DNA from: UBA5109 sp964606735
GTDB lineage: Bacteria > Pseudomonadota > Gammaproteobacteria > Pseudomonadales > Pseudohongiellaceae
Length of the DNA stretch: 32,577 nucleotides
Assembly: GCA_964606735.1 (NCBI GenBank)
Contig: CAZSHI010000026.1
Coordinates: 1-32,577 of the forward strand
Direction: 5' to 3'
Of this stretch, positions 24,038 to 32,577 are shown piece by piece. The translations under genes were made by a program, and so were the position numbers. The notes under the pieces were generated by a model. That model did not search any database. It was not told the DNA's origin and saw only the letters and a list, made by a program, of their open reading frames with translations. How positions within the stretch are numbered: position 1 is the first letter of the stretch; every line of letters begins with the position of its first letter.

Positions 24038-27000
24038 TCCAAAGATTGTCGACGCGAAAGAAAGAGAACAGGCCCTGGATGTCAGTCGTTCTTTTTGTGT
24101 TCAGGCGCCTGCAGGTTCCGGTAAAACCGAATTACTGACACAGCGCCTGCTCAAGCTTCTGTTAATCTGTGATGAACCGGAAGAGATTCTGGCTTTCACC
24201 TTTACCCGTAAAGCCGCCTTTGAAATGCGTCAGCGCTTGTTAAAAAGTTTGAGACAGACGGATACAGATACCTTGACGCCCTTGACCAGCGAACTGGCTC
24301 AACAAGTCCTGAAGCGCGATCAGGAAAAGCAGTGGCAGCTACAGGCAAATCCGCAGCGCCTGCAAATCAGCACCATCGATGCCTTCAATGCCTCTTTGTG
24401 TGCGCAGCTGCCTGTGGTTAGTGGGCTTGGTGGCCGAGTTGAAGTCATTGAACCGGCTAAGCTGCTGTATCACGATGCCGTCACTGAGCTTTTCACCAGA
24501 CTGGAAAGCGATGAGGTCATCGCGCAAGAACTCGCGCACTTTCTGCAACATCTGGATAACAATCTGGGACGCGCGCAGGAGTTGCTGAGTGCTTTGCTTG
24601 GTAAGCGTGAGCAATGGCTGCCACATATGATGGGTATGTCTCGGCGCGGCGACCTGCGGGAAGAACTGAGCGAGAATTTGCAGGAAGTCATACTTGAAGT
24701 CATTAATGCCTGCGCTGAACAACTTGCCCCCTTCACAAATACTCTACTTCCTCTGGTCAAATTCGCAGCGCTTAATCTTTCGCAGGCTGGTGATGATTCG
24801 CTGAGTAAATTTAACTGGGGAACTGACTTGCCAGCCACCGATCTTTCTGCGCAGCAATGCTGGGTCGCCCTGGCTGATTTCCTGCTGACCAGGAACGGTG
24901 AGCTGCGCAAGCCTGCCGGAATCAGTATTAAAAACGGCTTTCCTGCCAAAGGCGATGGCAAAGATCTTGCTGAAAAACAGTTATTTGAACAGCGTAAAAC
25001 AGAATTCAAATCTTTACTGAATACGCTGGCGCAGGAGCACGTTCTACCCAGCACGCTTCAGTCTTTACAGATTCTGCCTGCCAGCACTTACGGCGCCCAG
25101 GAATGGGATTTTCTGGAAACCTTGAGTAACGTACTGATTCATCTGGTCTCTGAACTTAATATCAGGCTGCAACAGGAAAACAAAGCCGATTACATTCATA
25201 TTAGCAGCAGTGCGCTTGATGCCCTGGGCGATGAAGATGCCGTCAGCGATCTTGCCCTGCGACTGGATCTCAGAATCAAACATCTGCTGGTTGATGAGTT
25301 TCAGGACACTTCGCATCAACAGATCGAGTTGCTGAAAAAACTTACCCAGGGCTGGCAGCCAATCGATGGACGTACTCTGTTTATCGTCGGTGACGGTATG
25401 CAGTCCTGCTACGGTTTCCGCAATGCCGATGTCGGTCTGTTTCTGAAAGCACGCGACCAGGGCATTGGTTCCATCATGCTCGACAGCCTGCAACTAAAGA
25501 TGAATTTCCGCTCGCATCAACATCTTGTTGCTCATGTGAACCGCCTCTTTAGTTCGGCCTTCCCCGCTCAGGACAATATCTCGCGCGGCGCAGTCACTTA
25601 CAGTGCCAGTCAAGCGACACGAGAAGAAATCTATGAAGGCCTGCACAGCACCTTACTGGTTCACCCGTCTGGCGAAAAAATCTCCAGTGATATTGCTAGC
25701 AGACAGGAAGCCCGGTGCCTGGTGCAGCAGATTCAGCAACTGCTAACGAATAAAGACAAGTCGATTGCCATACTGGTACGTTCACGTTCGCACCTGCGCG
25801 AAATTATTCCTGCTCTGAGGGAAGCCGACATCGCCTGGAATGCCGCCGGTATAGATAGCTTGAGCACTTTTGCTGTCATCAAGGATTTAATCAGCCTGTT
25901 GCAGAGCCTTCTGAACCAGGCCGATATTACAGCCCTGTTTGCTTTGCTACGCTGTCCCTTTATTGGCCTTAGCCTGCAGGAGATACATATTCTGAAACGC
26001 TTTGCCGAGGCACAGTCGTTTAGCCTGTGGCAGGCGCTTGAAAATTTTTCAGTCTGCACCGAGCTCTCTGAACTTACTCTCAAACGCCTGCAAAGAGTCA
26101 TGCCCGTTCTGCTGAAAGCACAGCAAACACGTGGCTGGCTACCCATTCGCGATTGGCTGGAAAGCTGCTGGACACAACTTGGCGGCCCAGCCTGTCTCAC
26201 GTTTGATTTTGAACTGTCCTATGTCGATCGTTTTCTGGACTTGCTCGAAAATGAAGCCCAGGGACCTGACCTGCTCGACATACATCATTTTCGTCAGCGC
26301 TGTCAGGAAACTTATCTGGGAGCTTCACTGGATACACGGCCCCCCTTACAAATCATGACCATTCACAATGCCAAGGGACTGGAATTTGATTATGTCCTGT
26401 TGCCTGGCCTTGACCGCACGCCTCCACCGGGTAAAAAAGCACTTTTCCTGTGGCAGGAACAAAGTTCGGCACAACGTGATTCCCTGCTCTTGCTCGCCCC
26501 GCTTAATGCCAAAGGCGAAGACGATAATCCCAGTTACCGTTATCTGGCCAATGAAGCCGACATTCGCCGCAAGCTGGAAAATACTCGCTTATTGTATATT
26601 GCCGTCACCCGCGCAAGGGAACAGGCTTTCCTCTATGCTCAGGTACAGCTTGATGACAAAGACAATTACAAAGCACCGGCCAGTTCTTCCCTCCTCAGCT
26701 GTCTCTGGCCCCAGCTTTGTGAACGCAAAGACCTCCTAAGCATTAAAAACCTGGACGACGAGAGCCAACACAAAATTTCTGGGCTATCAACACAAAAAAC
26801 CCTGCAACGCCTACCAGCAAACTGGCAAGGCATAACACAAGAAGCGGCAAGCATTGGATCTCTGGATAAACCTGAATTCGATAGCCACCTGAACCTGCTG
26901 GAAAAACGTATCGGCGACATTATCCATCGCTGTTTGCAGTTAAAAGTGAGCAAAGGTATTGATGTTCTGGACGAATCCCACGAAGAAAAATTCAAGGCCC

Positions 27001-27416
27001 TGTGGTGCAAGCAGCTGCAAAGCGTCTGTCCTGATAAGAGCACACTGGAACAGGCACTGAAAATAATTGTACGGAACCTGCAGGCCTGCACACAGCATGA
27101 AAAAGCTGCCTGGCTATTTAACCCGGAGCATGAGGCCAGCGCCAGCGAACTGTCTCTGAGTGATTACAGCCGCGACTACCGCAAGGAATTCATAATCGAC
27201 AGGACCTTTATCGACGATGGAGTACGCTGGATAATCGATTACAAATCCTCCCGGCACAAACCCGACCAAGCCCTGGAAGAATTTCTGCAGGCACAGGAAA
27301 TCAAATATAGACCACAGTTAAAACGCTACGCAGAACTGTTTCATGGCATGGAAGCAACAGACATTAAATGCGCCCTGTTTTTCACAGCCATCCCTTACTG
27401 GCATGAAATCAGTTAA
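24030..27416 (+). CDS. AddA-like UvrD-family helicase/nuclease
   Basis: An 1128-aa superfamily 1A helicase fused to a nuclease, the partner of the preceding gene. Walker A is APAGSGKT with Lys32. Walker B is DEFQDTS (Asp422/Glu423). GDGMQSCYGFR is motif III-like, MTIHNAKGLEFD (from 776) is motif V and YIAVTRAR is motif VI. The C-terminal nuclease has Asp1070 and Lys1072 in IIDYKSS, followed by the helix carrying QLKRYAELF. The order matches AddA and RecB. It has no cysteine cluster, as expected since the partner carries it. AddAB or RecBCD complexes process broken DNA ends for RecA. Whether RecBCD also exists in this genome cannot be seen. Confidence 0.9.
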   Translation: MTDPKIVDAKEREQALDVSRSFCVQAPAGSGKTELLTQRLLKLLLICDEPEEILAFTFTRKAAFEMRQRLLKSLRQTDTDTLTPLTSELAQQVLKRDQEKQWQLQANPQRLQISTIDAFNASLCAQLPVVSGLGGRVEVIEPAKLLYHDAVTELFTRLESDEVIAQELAHFLQHLDNNLGRAQELLSALLGKREQWLPHMMGMSRRGDLREELSENLQEVILEVINACAEQLAPFTNTLLPLVKFAALNLSQAGDDSLSKFNWGTDLPATDLSAQQCWVALADFLLTRNGELRKPAGISIKNGFPAKGDGKDLAEKQLFEQRKTEFKSLLNTLAQEHVLPSTLQSLQILPASTYGAQEWDFLETLSNVLIHLVSELNIRLQQENKADYIHISSSALDALGDEDAVSDLALRLDLRIKHLLVDEFQDTSHQQIELLKKLTQGWQPIDGRTLFIVGDGMQSCYGFRNADVGLFLKARDQGIGSIMLDSLQLKMNFRSHQHLVAHVNRLFSSAFPAQDNISRGAVTYSASQATREEIYEGLHSTLLVHPSGEKISSDIASRQEARCLVQQIQQLLTNKDKSIAILVRSRSHLREIIPALREADIAWNAAGIDSLSTFAVIKDLISLLQSLLNQADITALFALLRCPFIGLSLQEIHILKRFAEAQSFSLWQALENFSVCTELSELTLKRLQRVMPVLLKAQQTRGWLPIRDWLESCWTQLGGPACLTFDFELSYVDRFLDLLENEAQGPDLLDIHHFRQRCQETYLGASLDTRPPLQIMTIHNAKGLEFDYVLLPGLDRTPPPGKKALFLWQEQSSAQRDSLLLLAPLNAKGEDDNPSYRYLANEADIRRKLENTRLLYIAVTRAREQAFLYAQVQLDDKDNYKAPASSSLLSCLWPQLCERKDLLSIKNLDDESQHKISGLSTQKTLQRLPANWQGITQEAASIGSLDKPEFDSHLNLLEKRIGDIIHRCLQLKVSKGIDVLDESHEEKFKALWCKQLQSVCPDKSTLEQALKIIVRNLQACTQHEKAAWLFNPEHEASASELSLSDYSRDYRKEFIIDRTFIDDGVRWIIDYKSSRHKPDQALEEFLQAQEIKYRPQLKRYAELFHGMEATDIKCALFFTAIPYWHEIS

Positions 27417-27440
27417 GCCTGGTGACAGAGGCGATAACTT

Positions 27441-28127
27441 ATGTTGAAACTACTGGGCATTATCATCGTGGCAGTGGGCTTTGCACTGCGCCTGAACACT
27501 TTGTTATCCGTATTAGCGGCCGGTCTCGTCACCGGACTGATTGCCGGGTTTAGCCTCAATGACATCATGGCCATGCTCGGCAGCTTCTTCATTGATAACC
27601 GATTCATGACCCTACCTGTCATTCTCATGATGCCGGTAGTGGGGGTGCTGGAAAAATACGGCCTGCAGGAGCGCGCCGCCATGGTGATCCGCCAGGCTGG
27701 AGCCGCCAGTGCCGGTCGTGTCTGTCTGCTCTACCAGACGATCCGTGAAGGCACCAGCATGCTGGGGATGCAGATTGGTAATCATGCCTCCATGGTCAGA
27801 CCACTCATTGCTCCAATGGCCGAAGGCGCAGCCAGCGTGCGTGAAGGAAAGCTGAACAAAGCACAGACCATGGCAGTGCGAGCGCATGCGGCTGCCACTG
27901 AAAACATCGGCAACTTTTTTGCAGACGATATTCTGGTGGCTGTTGGGCCAGTCTTATTGATGAAAGGGTTTTTTGATACCACAGGGGTGCAGGTGGAAAT
28001 CCTGCACCTGGCCTGGTGGGGCCTGCCGACAGCATTGTGGGTACTACTGATAGGCTGGTGGCGCAGTCACCTCTTAGACAGGCGCCTGCCGCACATAAAA
28101 GCCAAAGAGCACAACCATGCTCCTTAA
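27441..28127 (+). CDS. DUF969 family membrane protein (5-oxoproline transporter subunit)
   Basis: A 228-aa inner-membrane protein with several hydrophobic segments (about 3-20, 22-45, 55-75, 165-185 and 190-205). It matches the DUF969 pattern, including the conserved REGTSMLGMQIGNHASMVRPL region. DUF969 and DUF979 proteins occur as a pair beside pcp and carry the database name 5-oxoproline transporter subunits; direct proof for this protein is not available. GAGGCG lies eight bases before the ATG. Its end overlaps the DUF979 gene by 11 bp, so the two are coupled. Confidence 0.88.
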   Translation: MLKLLGIIIVAVGFALRLNTLLSVLAAGLVTGLIAGFSLNDIMAMLGSFFIDNRFMTLPVILMMPVVGVLEKYGLQERAAMVIRQAGAASAGRVCLLYQTIREGTSMLGMQIGNHASMVRPLIAPMAEGAASVREGKLNKAQTMAVRAHAAATENIGNFFADDILVAVGPVLLMKGFFDTTGVQVEILHLAWWGLPTALWVLLIGWWRSHLLDRRLPHIKAKEHNHAP

Positions 28128-29076
28128 GCTGGAATACTTTTTCATTCTGGCAGGACTGTACCTGGCCTTTACCGCCTATCAGGTGGCACGCAACAACAGT
28201 CATTCACACCGCTGGGGATCCTCCATCTTCTGGGGGCTCTTGTCCTTATTGTTTATTGCCGGACCCTTAATTCCACCTGTTGTGACAGGCTACCTGGTCA
28301 CACTGATGGTGCTCCTGACGGCCTTCAAGCTGGTCAATGCCCCTGAAGCCAAAGCATCTGACGAGCAAGCCCGGCAGGCATCGGCCATTGCTCTGGGCAA
28401 TAAGCTGCTTGTACCGGCCATTACCATTCCCCTGATTGTGATTGTCGGCTCTTATCTTTTCCGGCTGTTCAGCGTTGGTGAGCTACGCCTTACCCTGCCG
28501 GAACAGGCGACGCAGATCGCACTGGGTCTGGCAACTTTGGTGGGCCTGTTTATGGCGCTAAAGATCTGCAAGGCGCCCATTAGAGAACCCATAAAAGAAG
28601 GTAGCAGGCTACTGGAAATCCTTGGCTGGACACTTTTGCTGCCGCAAATGCTGGCCGCCCTAGGAGGCATCTTTGGTCAGGCCGGAATTGGTGATGTTAT
28701 CGCTGAACTGGTGGCAAGCTGGCTACCTGTAGCCTTGCCTCTGGTGGCAGTCATTGCCTACTGCGGTGCCATGGCCCTGTTCACCATGATCATGGGTAAT
28801 GCCTTCGCGGCCTTCCCTGTGGTGACGCTGGGCATTGGCTTGCCCTTTATCGTCGAAGCCCATGGCGGCAATCCGGCCATCATGGGTGCACTGGGCATGT
28901 TGTCCGGCTATTGTGGTACGCTGCTAACGCCCATGGCAGCCAACTTCAATCTGGTGCCAGTATTGCTGCTGGAAATCCCCGACAAGAATGCGGTGATCAA
29001 GGCACAGGCACCCATGGCACTGGCAATCTGGCTGTTCAATGTCGCCGTCATGTATTTTTGTGTGTACCGATTCTGA
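28117..29076 (+). CDS. DUF979 family membrane protein (5-oxoproline transporter subunit)
   Basis: A 319-aa polytopic membrane protein of the DUF979 family with about nine hydrophobic segments. Glycine- and proline-rich re-entrant-looking stretches (GNAFAAFPVVTLGIGLPF and MLSGYCGTLLTPMAANF) are typical of substrate paths in secondary transporters. It pairs with the DUF969 protein upstream (11-bp overlap) and is joined to pcp by an ATGA-type one-base overlap (TGA at 29074-29076, ATG at 29076). The context supports uptake of 5-oxoproline or its peptides. Substrate and energy source are inferred. Confidence 0.88.
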   Translation: MLLKLEYFFILAGLYLAFTAYQVARNNSHSHRWGSSIFWGLLSLLFIAGPLIPPVVTGYLVTLMVLLTAFKLVNAPEAKASDEQARQASAIALGNKLLVPAITIPLIVIVGSYLFRLFSVGELRLTLPEQATQIALGLATLVGLFMALKICKAPIREPIKEGSRLLEILGWTLLLPQMLAALGGIFGQAGIGDVIAELVASWLPVALPLVAVIAYCGAMALFTMIMGNAFAAFPVVTLGIGLPFIVEAHGGNPAIMGALGMLSGYCGTLLTPMAANFNLVPVLLLEIPDKNAVIKAQAPMALAIWLFNVAVMYFCVYRF

Positions 29077-29669
29077 TGACTGAGCAAAGCAACAAGGTGA
29101 TTTTACTGACGGGCTTCGAGCCTTTTGCCGGGCACGCCGTCAATCCCTCCGAACAAATTGTGCAGGCGCTGGATGGCGAACTGATGGGCGACTATCAAAT
29201 CAGGGGCCTCGTGCTACCGGTGGTGTTTGGCGAAGCCGGCGACCTCCTGATCCAGACCATTGAAGCCGTGAATCCCTCTTTTGTGATTTCTTTGGGTCTG
29301 GCGGCAGACAGAAAAGGCATCAGTGTGGAGCGACTTGCCGTGAATCTGGATGATGCCACCATACCAGACAACAAGGGCAGGCAACCAATGGATCAGAAAA
29401 TTACCGCCAGCGGCGAGACAGTCTACTGGTCGACCCTGCCGGTGAAAGCGTTAGTCAGTGCTTTAAACCAGCAGGGCCTGACTGCTTCACTGTCGATGAG
29501 CGCAGGAACCTATGTCTGTAACCATGTCTTTTATCGCTTGATGGAATGTCTCAATGACAAACCTGAGGTTAAAGGTGGCTTCGTGCATTTGCCGGAAGCA
29601 TCGGATAATACTTTTGAACTGGCTGATGGGATTCGCCTGATGCTGGAAAGCCTGATCAAGCAGGCATGA
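29076..29669 (+). CDS. pcp: Pyroglutamyl-peptidase I
   Basis: Cytoplasmic cysteine peptidase (C15) that removes N-terminal 5-oxoproline from peptides. I start it at 29076, giving 197 aa beginning MTEQSNKVILLTGFEPF. An upstream in-frame extension would run inside the DUF979 gene and lacks homology-like sequence. LLTGFEPFAGHAVNPS is the family N-terminus. The catalytic triad is Glu85 (VERLAVN), Cys148 (AGTYVCNHVFY) and His171 (FVHLPEASDN). It is the last gene of a three-gene overlapping operon with the two transporter subunits, consistent with release and handling of 5-oxoproline. Confidence 0.95.
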   Translation: MTEQSNKVILLTGFEPFAGHAVNPSEQIVQALDGELMGDYQIRGLVLPVVFGEAGDLLIQTIEAVNPSFVISLGLAADRKGISVERLAVNLDDATIPDNKGRQPMDQKITASGETVYWSTLPVKALVSALNQQGLTASLSMSAGTYVCNHVFYRLMECLNDKPEVKGGFVHLPEASDNTFELADGIRLMLESLIKQA

Positions 29670-29830
29670 GCGAAAATACCTGGCGGCAGCTTAAGCATGC
29701 CAAGCCCCTGCATATCCGTACAGGCATGCGATAAAGTGGACTTGCTGACTAATTGTTCATATTCTCCTGATCTTATGTTCAGACCAATAAAAACATCTCC
29801 CAACCATAGCCAGGCATAGAAAGGATTCCA

Positions 29831-30754
29831 ATGAAAGCAATCACGCTATTTCTCACCAGCCTCCTGCTTACTTTCAGCATGACGGCTGATACCCGGGCCG
29901 CTGAAAGTATCCTGTTTATCGGCAACAGCTTCACCTACGGCTACGGCTCGGCAGTCCGCTATTACCGCTCGGATACCGTCATTGACCTCAACAATGAAAA
30001 TATCGGCGGCGTCCCTGCGCTGTTTAAATCCTTCACCGATCAGGCTGGTCTCAACTATGAGGTCTATCTGGAAACCCGCGGTGGCAGCGGTCTGGATTTC
30101 CATCTGGAACAGAAGCTTGGCGTGATTGGTCGTCGTCCCTGGGACAATGTCAGCATGCATGGCTACAGCACGCTGGATCGAGTGAATCCCGCCGATCCGG
30201 CAACGCTGATCTCAACGGCCACTGGCATGACAGAATTTCTGAAAGGACTGAATCCGGACGTCAACGTGTATCTGACGGCTACCTGGTCGCGTGCTGATCA
30301 GACCTATGTACCTGAACGGCCCTGGTATGGACAAAGCATAGATCAGATGGCTATCGATGTGCGCGCCGGCTATGACAGAGCCCTGACTGCTGCCAGCGCC
30401 ACCTCGGTCCATCCCGTCGGTGAAGCCTGGAACCGGGCCATGGCATCCGGTCTGGCAGACCCCAACCCTTACGATGGCATCGATGCCAATAAGATTGATC
30501 TATGGACCTTCGATCATTATCACGCCAGCAGCTACGGTTACTATCTGGAAGCTCTGGTCATCTTTGGCAATATCACCGGACGTGATCCACGCTCTCTTGG
30601 TGAGAACGAATGTTCCGGCTATGAACTGGGAATATCAACGACACAGGTTAAAGCCCTGCAGCAGATCGCCTTTGAACAATTGGCCAGCGAGAACCGTGTT
30701 AGTGCAGCACCATTGATACTGCCAAGACCTGTTGCGCCTGAGCATTGCCAGTAA
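29831..30754 (+). CDS. Exported SGNH/GDSL-type hydrolase-like protein
   Basis: A 307-aa protein with a signal peptide (MKAITLFLTSLLLTFSMTAD, cleavage after TRAA). Block I is FIGNSFTYG with Ser33, a glycine block lies at 83-87 (RGGSG) and the C-terminal DHYH (Asp228 and His231, DxxH) is followed by ASSYGYY. This is the SGNH hydrolase layout, probably an esterase or deacetylase acting on a carbohydrate in the periplasm or outside. The substrate is unknown. The Asn of block III is not obvious. AAGGA lies seven bases before the ATG. It stands alone, 161 bp after pcp. Confidence 0.75.
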   Translation: MKAITLFLTSLLLTFSMTADTRAAESILFIGNSFTYGYGSAVRYYRSDTVIDLNNENIGGVPALFKSFTDQAGLNYEVYLETRGGSGLDFHLEQKLGVIGRRPWDNVSMHGYSTLDRVNPADPATLISTATGMTEFLKGLNPDVNVYLTATWSRADQTYVPERPWYGQSIDQMAIDVRAGYDRALTAASATSVHPVGEAWNRAMASGLADPNPYDGIDANKIDLWTFDHYHASSYGYYLEALVIFGNITGRDPRSLGENECSGYELGISTTQVKALQQIAFEQLASENRVSAAPLILPRPVAPEHCQ

Positions 30755-30847
30755 GATCTGATATCTATCCAAAGCAGAAATAGGGATATTAGTCAAACAA
30801 CTTTTCTCCAGCATACTAAACGGCAAAATCTCATGGAGAAGTAATGC

Positions 30848-31384
30848 ATGCACTACATGGCTCTTGATAAAAGTAAGCAAGCGGAAATAGAAAATTTGTT
30901 TAGCTCAGTATTTACCGTATCCGAAGGAGAGCAGGAAGGCAGGTCAATTGGACGTCTCGCCTCAGCACTATCAAAGAACATTGATGGTCAAGAAATAATT
31001 TGTTTCGGCGCTTATGATGGAGAATCACTTATAGGTGCGATTTTTTTTACTCTCCTCGAATATAATATACCTGCTCAGATTTTCCTTCTTTCTCCTGTTG
31101 CAGTAAGCACTTCTTATCAAGGGAAAGGAGTTGGCCAGGAGTTAATAAATTTCGGGCTTAGGGAGCTTAAAAATAGGAATGTAGATGTTGTGCTTACCTA
31201 TGGTGATCCTGCCTTTTACACAAAAGTAGGGTTTCAAAACCTATCAGAAGGTGTACTTCAGGCACCTTTTAAACTCTCAATGCCTTGGGGTTGGCTCGGG
31301 CAGTCAATAAGAATAGATAACATTCCAATTTCCAGTACATGCCCTACATGTGTAGAGGAGTTTAATAACCCTGCATTATGGTGA
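30848..31384 (+). CDS. GNAT-family N-acetyltransferase
   Basis: A 178-aa acyl-CoA-dependent acetyltransferase of the YhbS-like branch. The acetyl-CoA motif A is clear: LSPVAVSTSYQGKGVGQELI with the Q-x-x-G-x-G pyrophosphate loop (91-96). VVLTYGDPAFYTKVGF, with its Tyr, is motif B. The acceptor substrate is unknown. GGAG lies about ten bases before the ATG. Codon use is AT-richer than in the housekeeping block, fitting an acquired gene. Confidence 0.88.
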   Translation: MHYMALDKSKQAEIENLFSSVFTVSEGEQEGRSIGRLASALSKNIDGQEIICFGAYDGESLIGAIFFTLLEYNIPAQIFLLSPVAVSTSYQGKGVGQELINFGLRELKNRNVDVVLTYGDPAFYTKVGFQNLSEGVLQAPFKLSMPWGWLGQSIRIDNIPISSTCPTCVEEFNNPALW

Positions 31385-31432
31385 ATTAATTTCCACGTAT
31401 TGCTGAATGCAGCAATCAACGGAAAGGCTTTT

Positions 31433-31885
31433 TTAACGCGTTGAACTTCTGCCTTTGCCTGGAGGACCTCGTCTGCCTTCACGAATGTTGCGATAGTCAA
31501 CAACTTCCTCAAATCTGGAGAATTGGGAAATCTCATCTGGGGAAACCCGTTCCAGCCTAATCGAAGAATTGATGTTTTTAGCGGGGGCTCCGAACCTGGA
31601 AGCTGGCTCACTTGCCACCAGAACCTGGTCAAGCATCACTGCATACCTTGCATACATTTCTGCATTGTCTGGACTGATAAATTGTCTTTTGTAGGGAGGT
31701 TTGCCCTTGAATTCAATCAGCATTAAACGGCCGTCATCGGTTTCTCTCACAACTGTCTGTGCTTGAGCTTGAAAGGGTATAAAAAGCAATGTCGAAATAA
31801 TAAAAACCAGGAACGATCTAATGTTAATACACAGCACCTCAAAATTGTGTTCATTTTTGGTGCATCTTGCCCCATAACAGTGCAT
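31433..31885 (-). CDS. Hypothetical exported protein
   Basis: I do not recognise this family. A hydrophobic segment (INIRSFLVFIISTLLFIPF) ends in AQAQ, a good signal-peptidase site. The mature part, about 107 aa, is polar and basic at the end (NIREGRRGPPGKGR). The ATG at 31885 puts 20 polar residues before the hydrophobic core, so a later start is likely; GTG at 31837 is a candidate. The downstream gene of the window runs the opposite way from the same short intergenic spot. No partner is apparent. Confidence 0.6.
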   Translation of the reverse strand: MHCYGARCTKNEHNFEVLCINIRSFLVFIISTLLFIPFQAQAQTVVRETDDGRLMLIEFKGKPPYKRQFISPDNAEMYARYAVMLDQVLVASEPASRFGAPAKNINSSIRLERVSPDEISQFSRFEEVVDYRNIREGRRGPPGKGRSSTR

Positions 31886-31985
31886 GCCTTCAATATTGTT
31901 AGTTATAGGTTTTACCTATCATCTTGGTTTTTATGTCAATTTTGAGATTGGCATCGATATTGCTCCTCCAGTATTAGGCAAACAA

Positions 31986-32477
31986 ATGGAGCGCACAGTG
32001 CACCCTTCAAGATTAAAACCAATGCTTTTGGCATTTGTACTGTTCCTTGTTGGTACATCAATGGGACCGGCATTAGCCTCTGAAGTAAACGCTATCCCAA
32101 TACTTCCAACTGAAAACGGCGGTTTGTATATTCCAGCCATGATTGATTCTCGAATTGAGTCTGAACTATTAATTGATACAGGATCTAGTTATGTCGTGCT
32201 GACTGCGACTACATTTGAGAGAGTTTCTGAGCAGACAAAATCAAATTTCAGCCGTTTTATCTATGGGGCGATGGCTAATGGAAAAGTAGAAAGAGTTTCA
32301 CTTTTTTGGCTGGGGACTTTGCAATTATCGGAAAACTGTATCTTAAGGAATATTGAAGTCGCCATATTGCCCAATGCAGACAAGGATATACTTGGGTTAA
32401 ATGCGCTAACTTTGCTAGCACCATTTAGCATAAGCCTGAGTCCCGCCGTATTAAGCTCACAGAGCTGCTCAACTTAA
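31986..32477 (+). CDS. Retropepsin-like aspartyl protease-fold protein, exported
   Basis: A 163-aa protein from ATG 31986, whose signal peptide (MLLAFVLFLVGTSMGPALA) ends before SEVNAI. An upstream ATG at 31884 would give 34 extra residues with no leader logic. The active-site motif is LLIDTGSSYVVL (Asp64), and the family's second hallmark, ILGLNAL, lies near the C-terminus, as in the single-domain TIGR02281-like clan AA proteases, which work as dimers. The substrate is unknown. It is divergent from the hypothetical exported protein and ends 100 bp before the window edge. The last 100 bp show nothing further. Confidence 0.75.
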   Translation: MERTVHPSRLKPMLLAFVLFLVGTSMGPALASEVNAIPILPTENGGLYIPAMIDSRIESELLIDTGSSYVVLTATTFERVSEQTKSNFSRFIYGAMANGKVERVSLFWLGTLQLSENCILRNIEVAILPNADKDILGLNALTLLAPFSISLSPAVLSSQSCST

Positions 32478-32577
32478 ACGCCGAACCTGAAAACTTACTT
32501 TAGCAGCAGTGTCACATAATAAACCGTGCTGAAGGATATCCTTAGCCTATTTATATCATGTTCACAAATTTCCGCTT

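Noticed and set aside
28911..29075. In-frame N-terminal extension of pcp.
   Set aside because: It lies within the DUF979 coding sequence; the ATG at 29076 gives the normal Pcp length and N-terminus.
1..32577. CRISPR array, insertion sequence or rRNA genes.
   Set aside because: No regularly spaced repeats, transposase or rRNA-like sequence was seen.

Overview
The window is a chromosomal segment of a gammaproteobacterium. The order rne / rluC / yceD / rpmF / fabD-fabG-acpP-fabF / mltG-tmk-holB-pilZ is the conserved gammaproteobacterial fatty-acid and cell-division neighbourhood. pilZ directly after holB is the arrangement known from Pseudomonas-type bacteria. I cannot name the genus from sequence alone. 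Coding density is high and base composition is moderate, except at the right end and around 3.6-4.6 kb, which are AT-richer.

Layout. 1-50 is the 3' end of a serine tRNA. 73-2286 (minus) is the periplasmic tail-specific protease prc. 2394-3608 (minus) is a complete tyrosine recombinase. Upstream of it, 3609-4642 is a gene-poor island. It holds a repeated site (ACTATTTCCGGTAATAA at 3688 and 4540, the second copy inside a perfect 16-bp-arm palindrome), a possible decayed secreted-protein gene and a small unknown gene. 4643-7029 (minus) is gor followed by an MDR oxidoreductase. A divergent Arc-like repressor gene and ggt (plus) follow, meeting the minus-strand pilZ gene at a shared CTAG stop.

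9266-18054 (minus) is the housekeeping block, read right to left: rluC, yceD, rpmF, a hairpin terminator, fabD, fabG, acpP, a second hairpin terminator, fabF, a 281-bp gap, then mltG-tmk-holB-pilZ joined by 4-bp overlaps. Compared with the usual arrangement, plsX/fabH are missing between rpmF and fabD, pabC between fabF and mltG, and tatD after pilZ. Transcribed away from rluC is rne, with a leader of several hundred bases whose last hairpin pairs the probable ribosome-binding site.

21281-27416 (plus) is an AddB-like/AddA-like helicase-nuclease pair. 27441-29669 (plus) is a DUF969-DUF979 membrane pair (named as 5-oxoproline transporter subunits) overlapping pcp, which releases 5-oxoproline from peptides. 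With gor and ggt in the same window, there is a loose glutathione/pyroglutamate theme. The right end (29.8-32.5 kb) carries an SGNH-type hydrolase, a GNAT acetyltransferase, an unknown exported protein and a retropepsin-like protein, and looks accessory.

The best candidate for something undescribed is the tyrosine recombinase together with its repeated palindromic site, which brackets an 852-bp segment. This is an inference from repeat geometry and needs genome-wide counting of the site.
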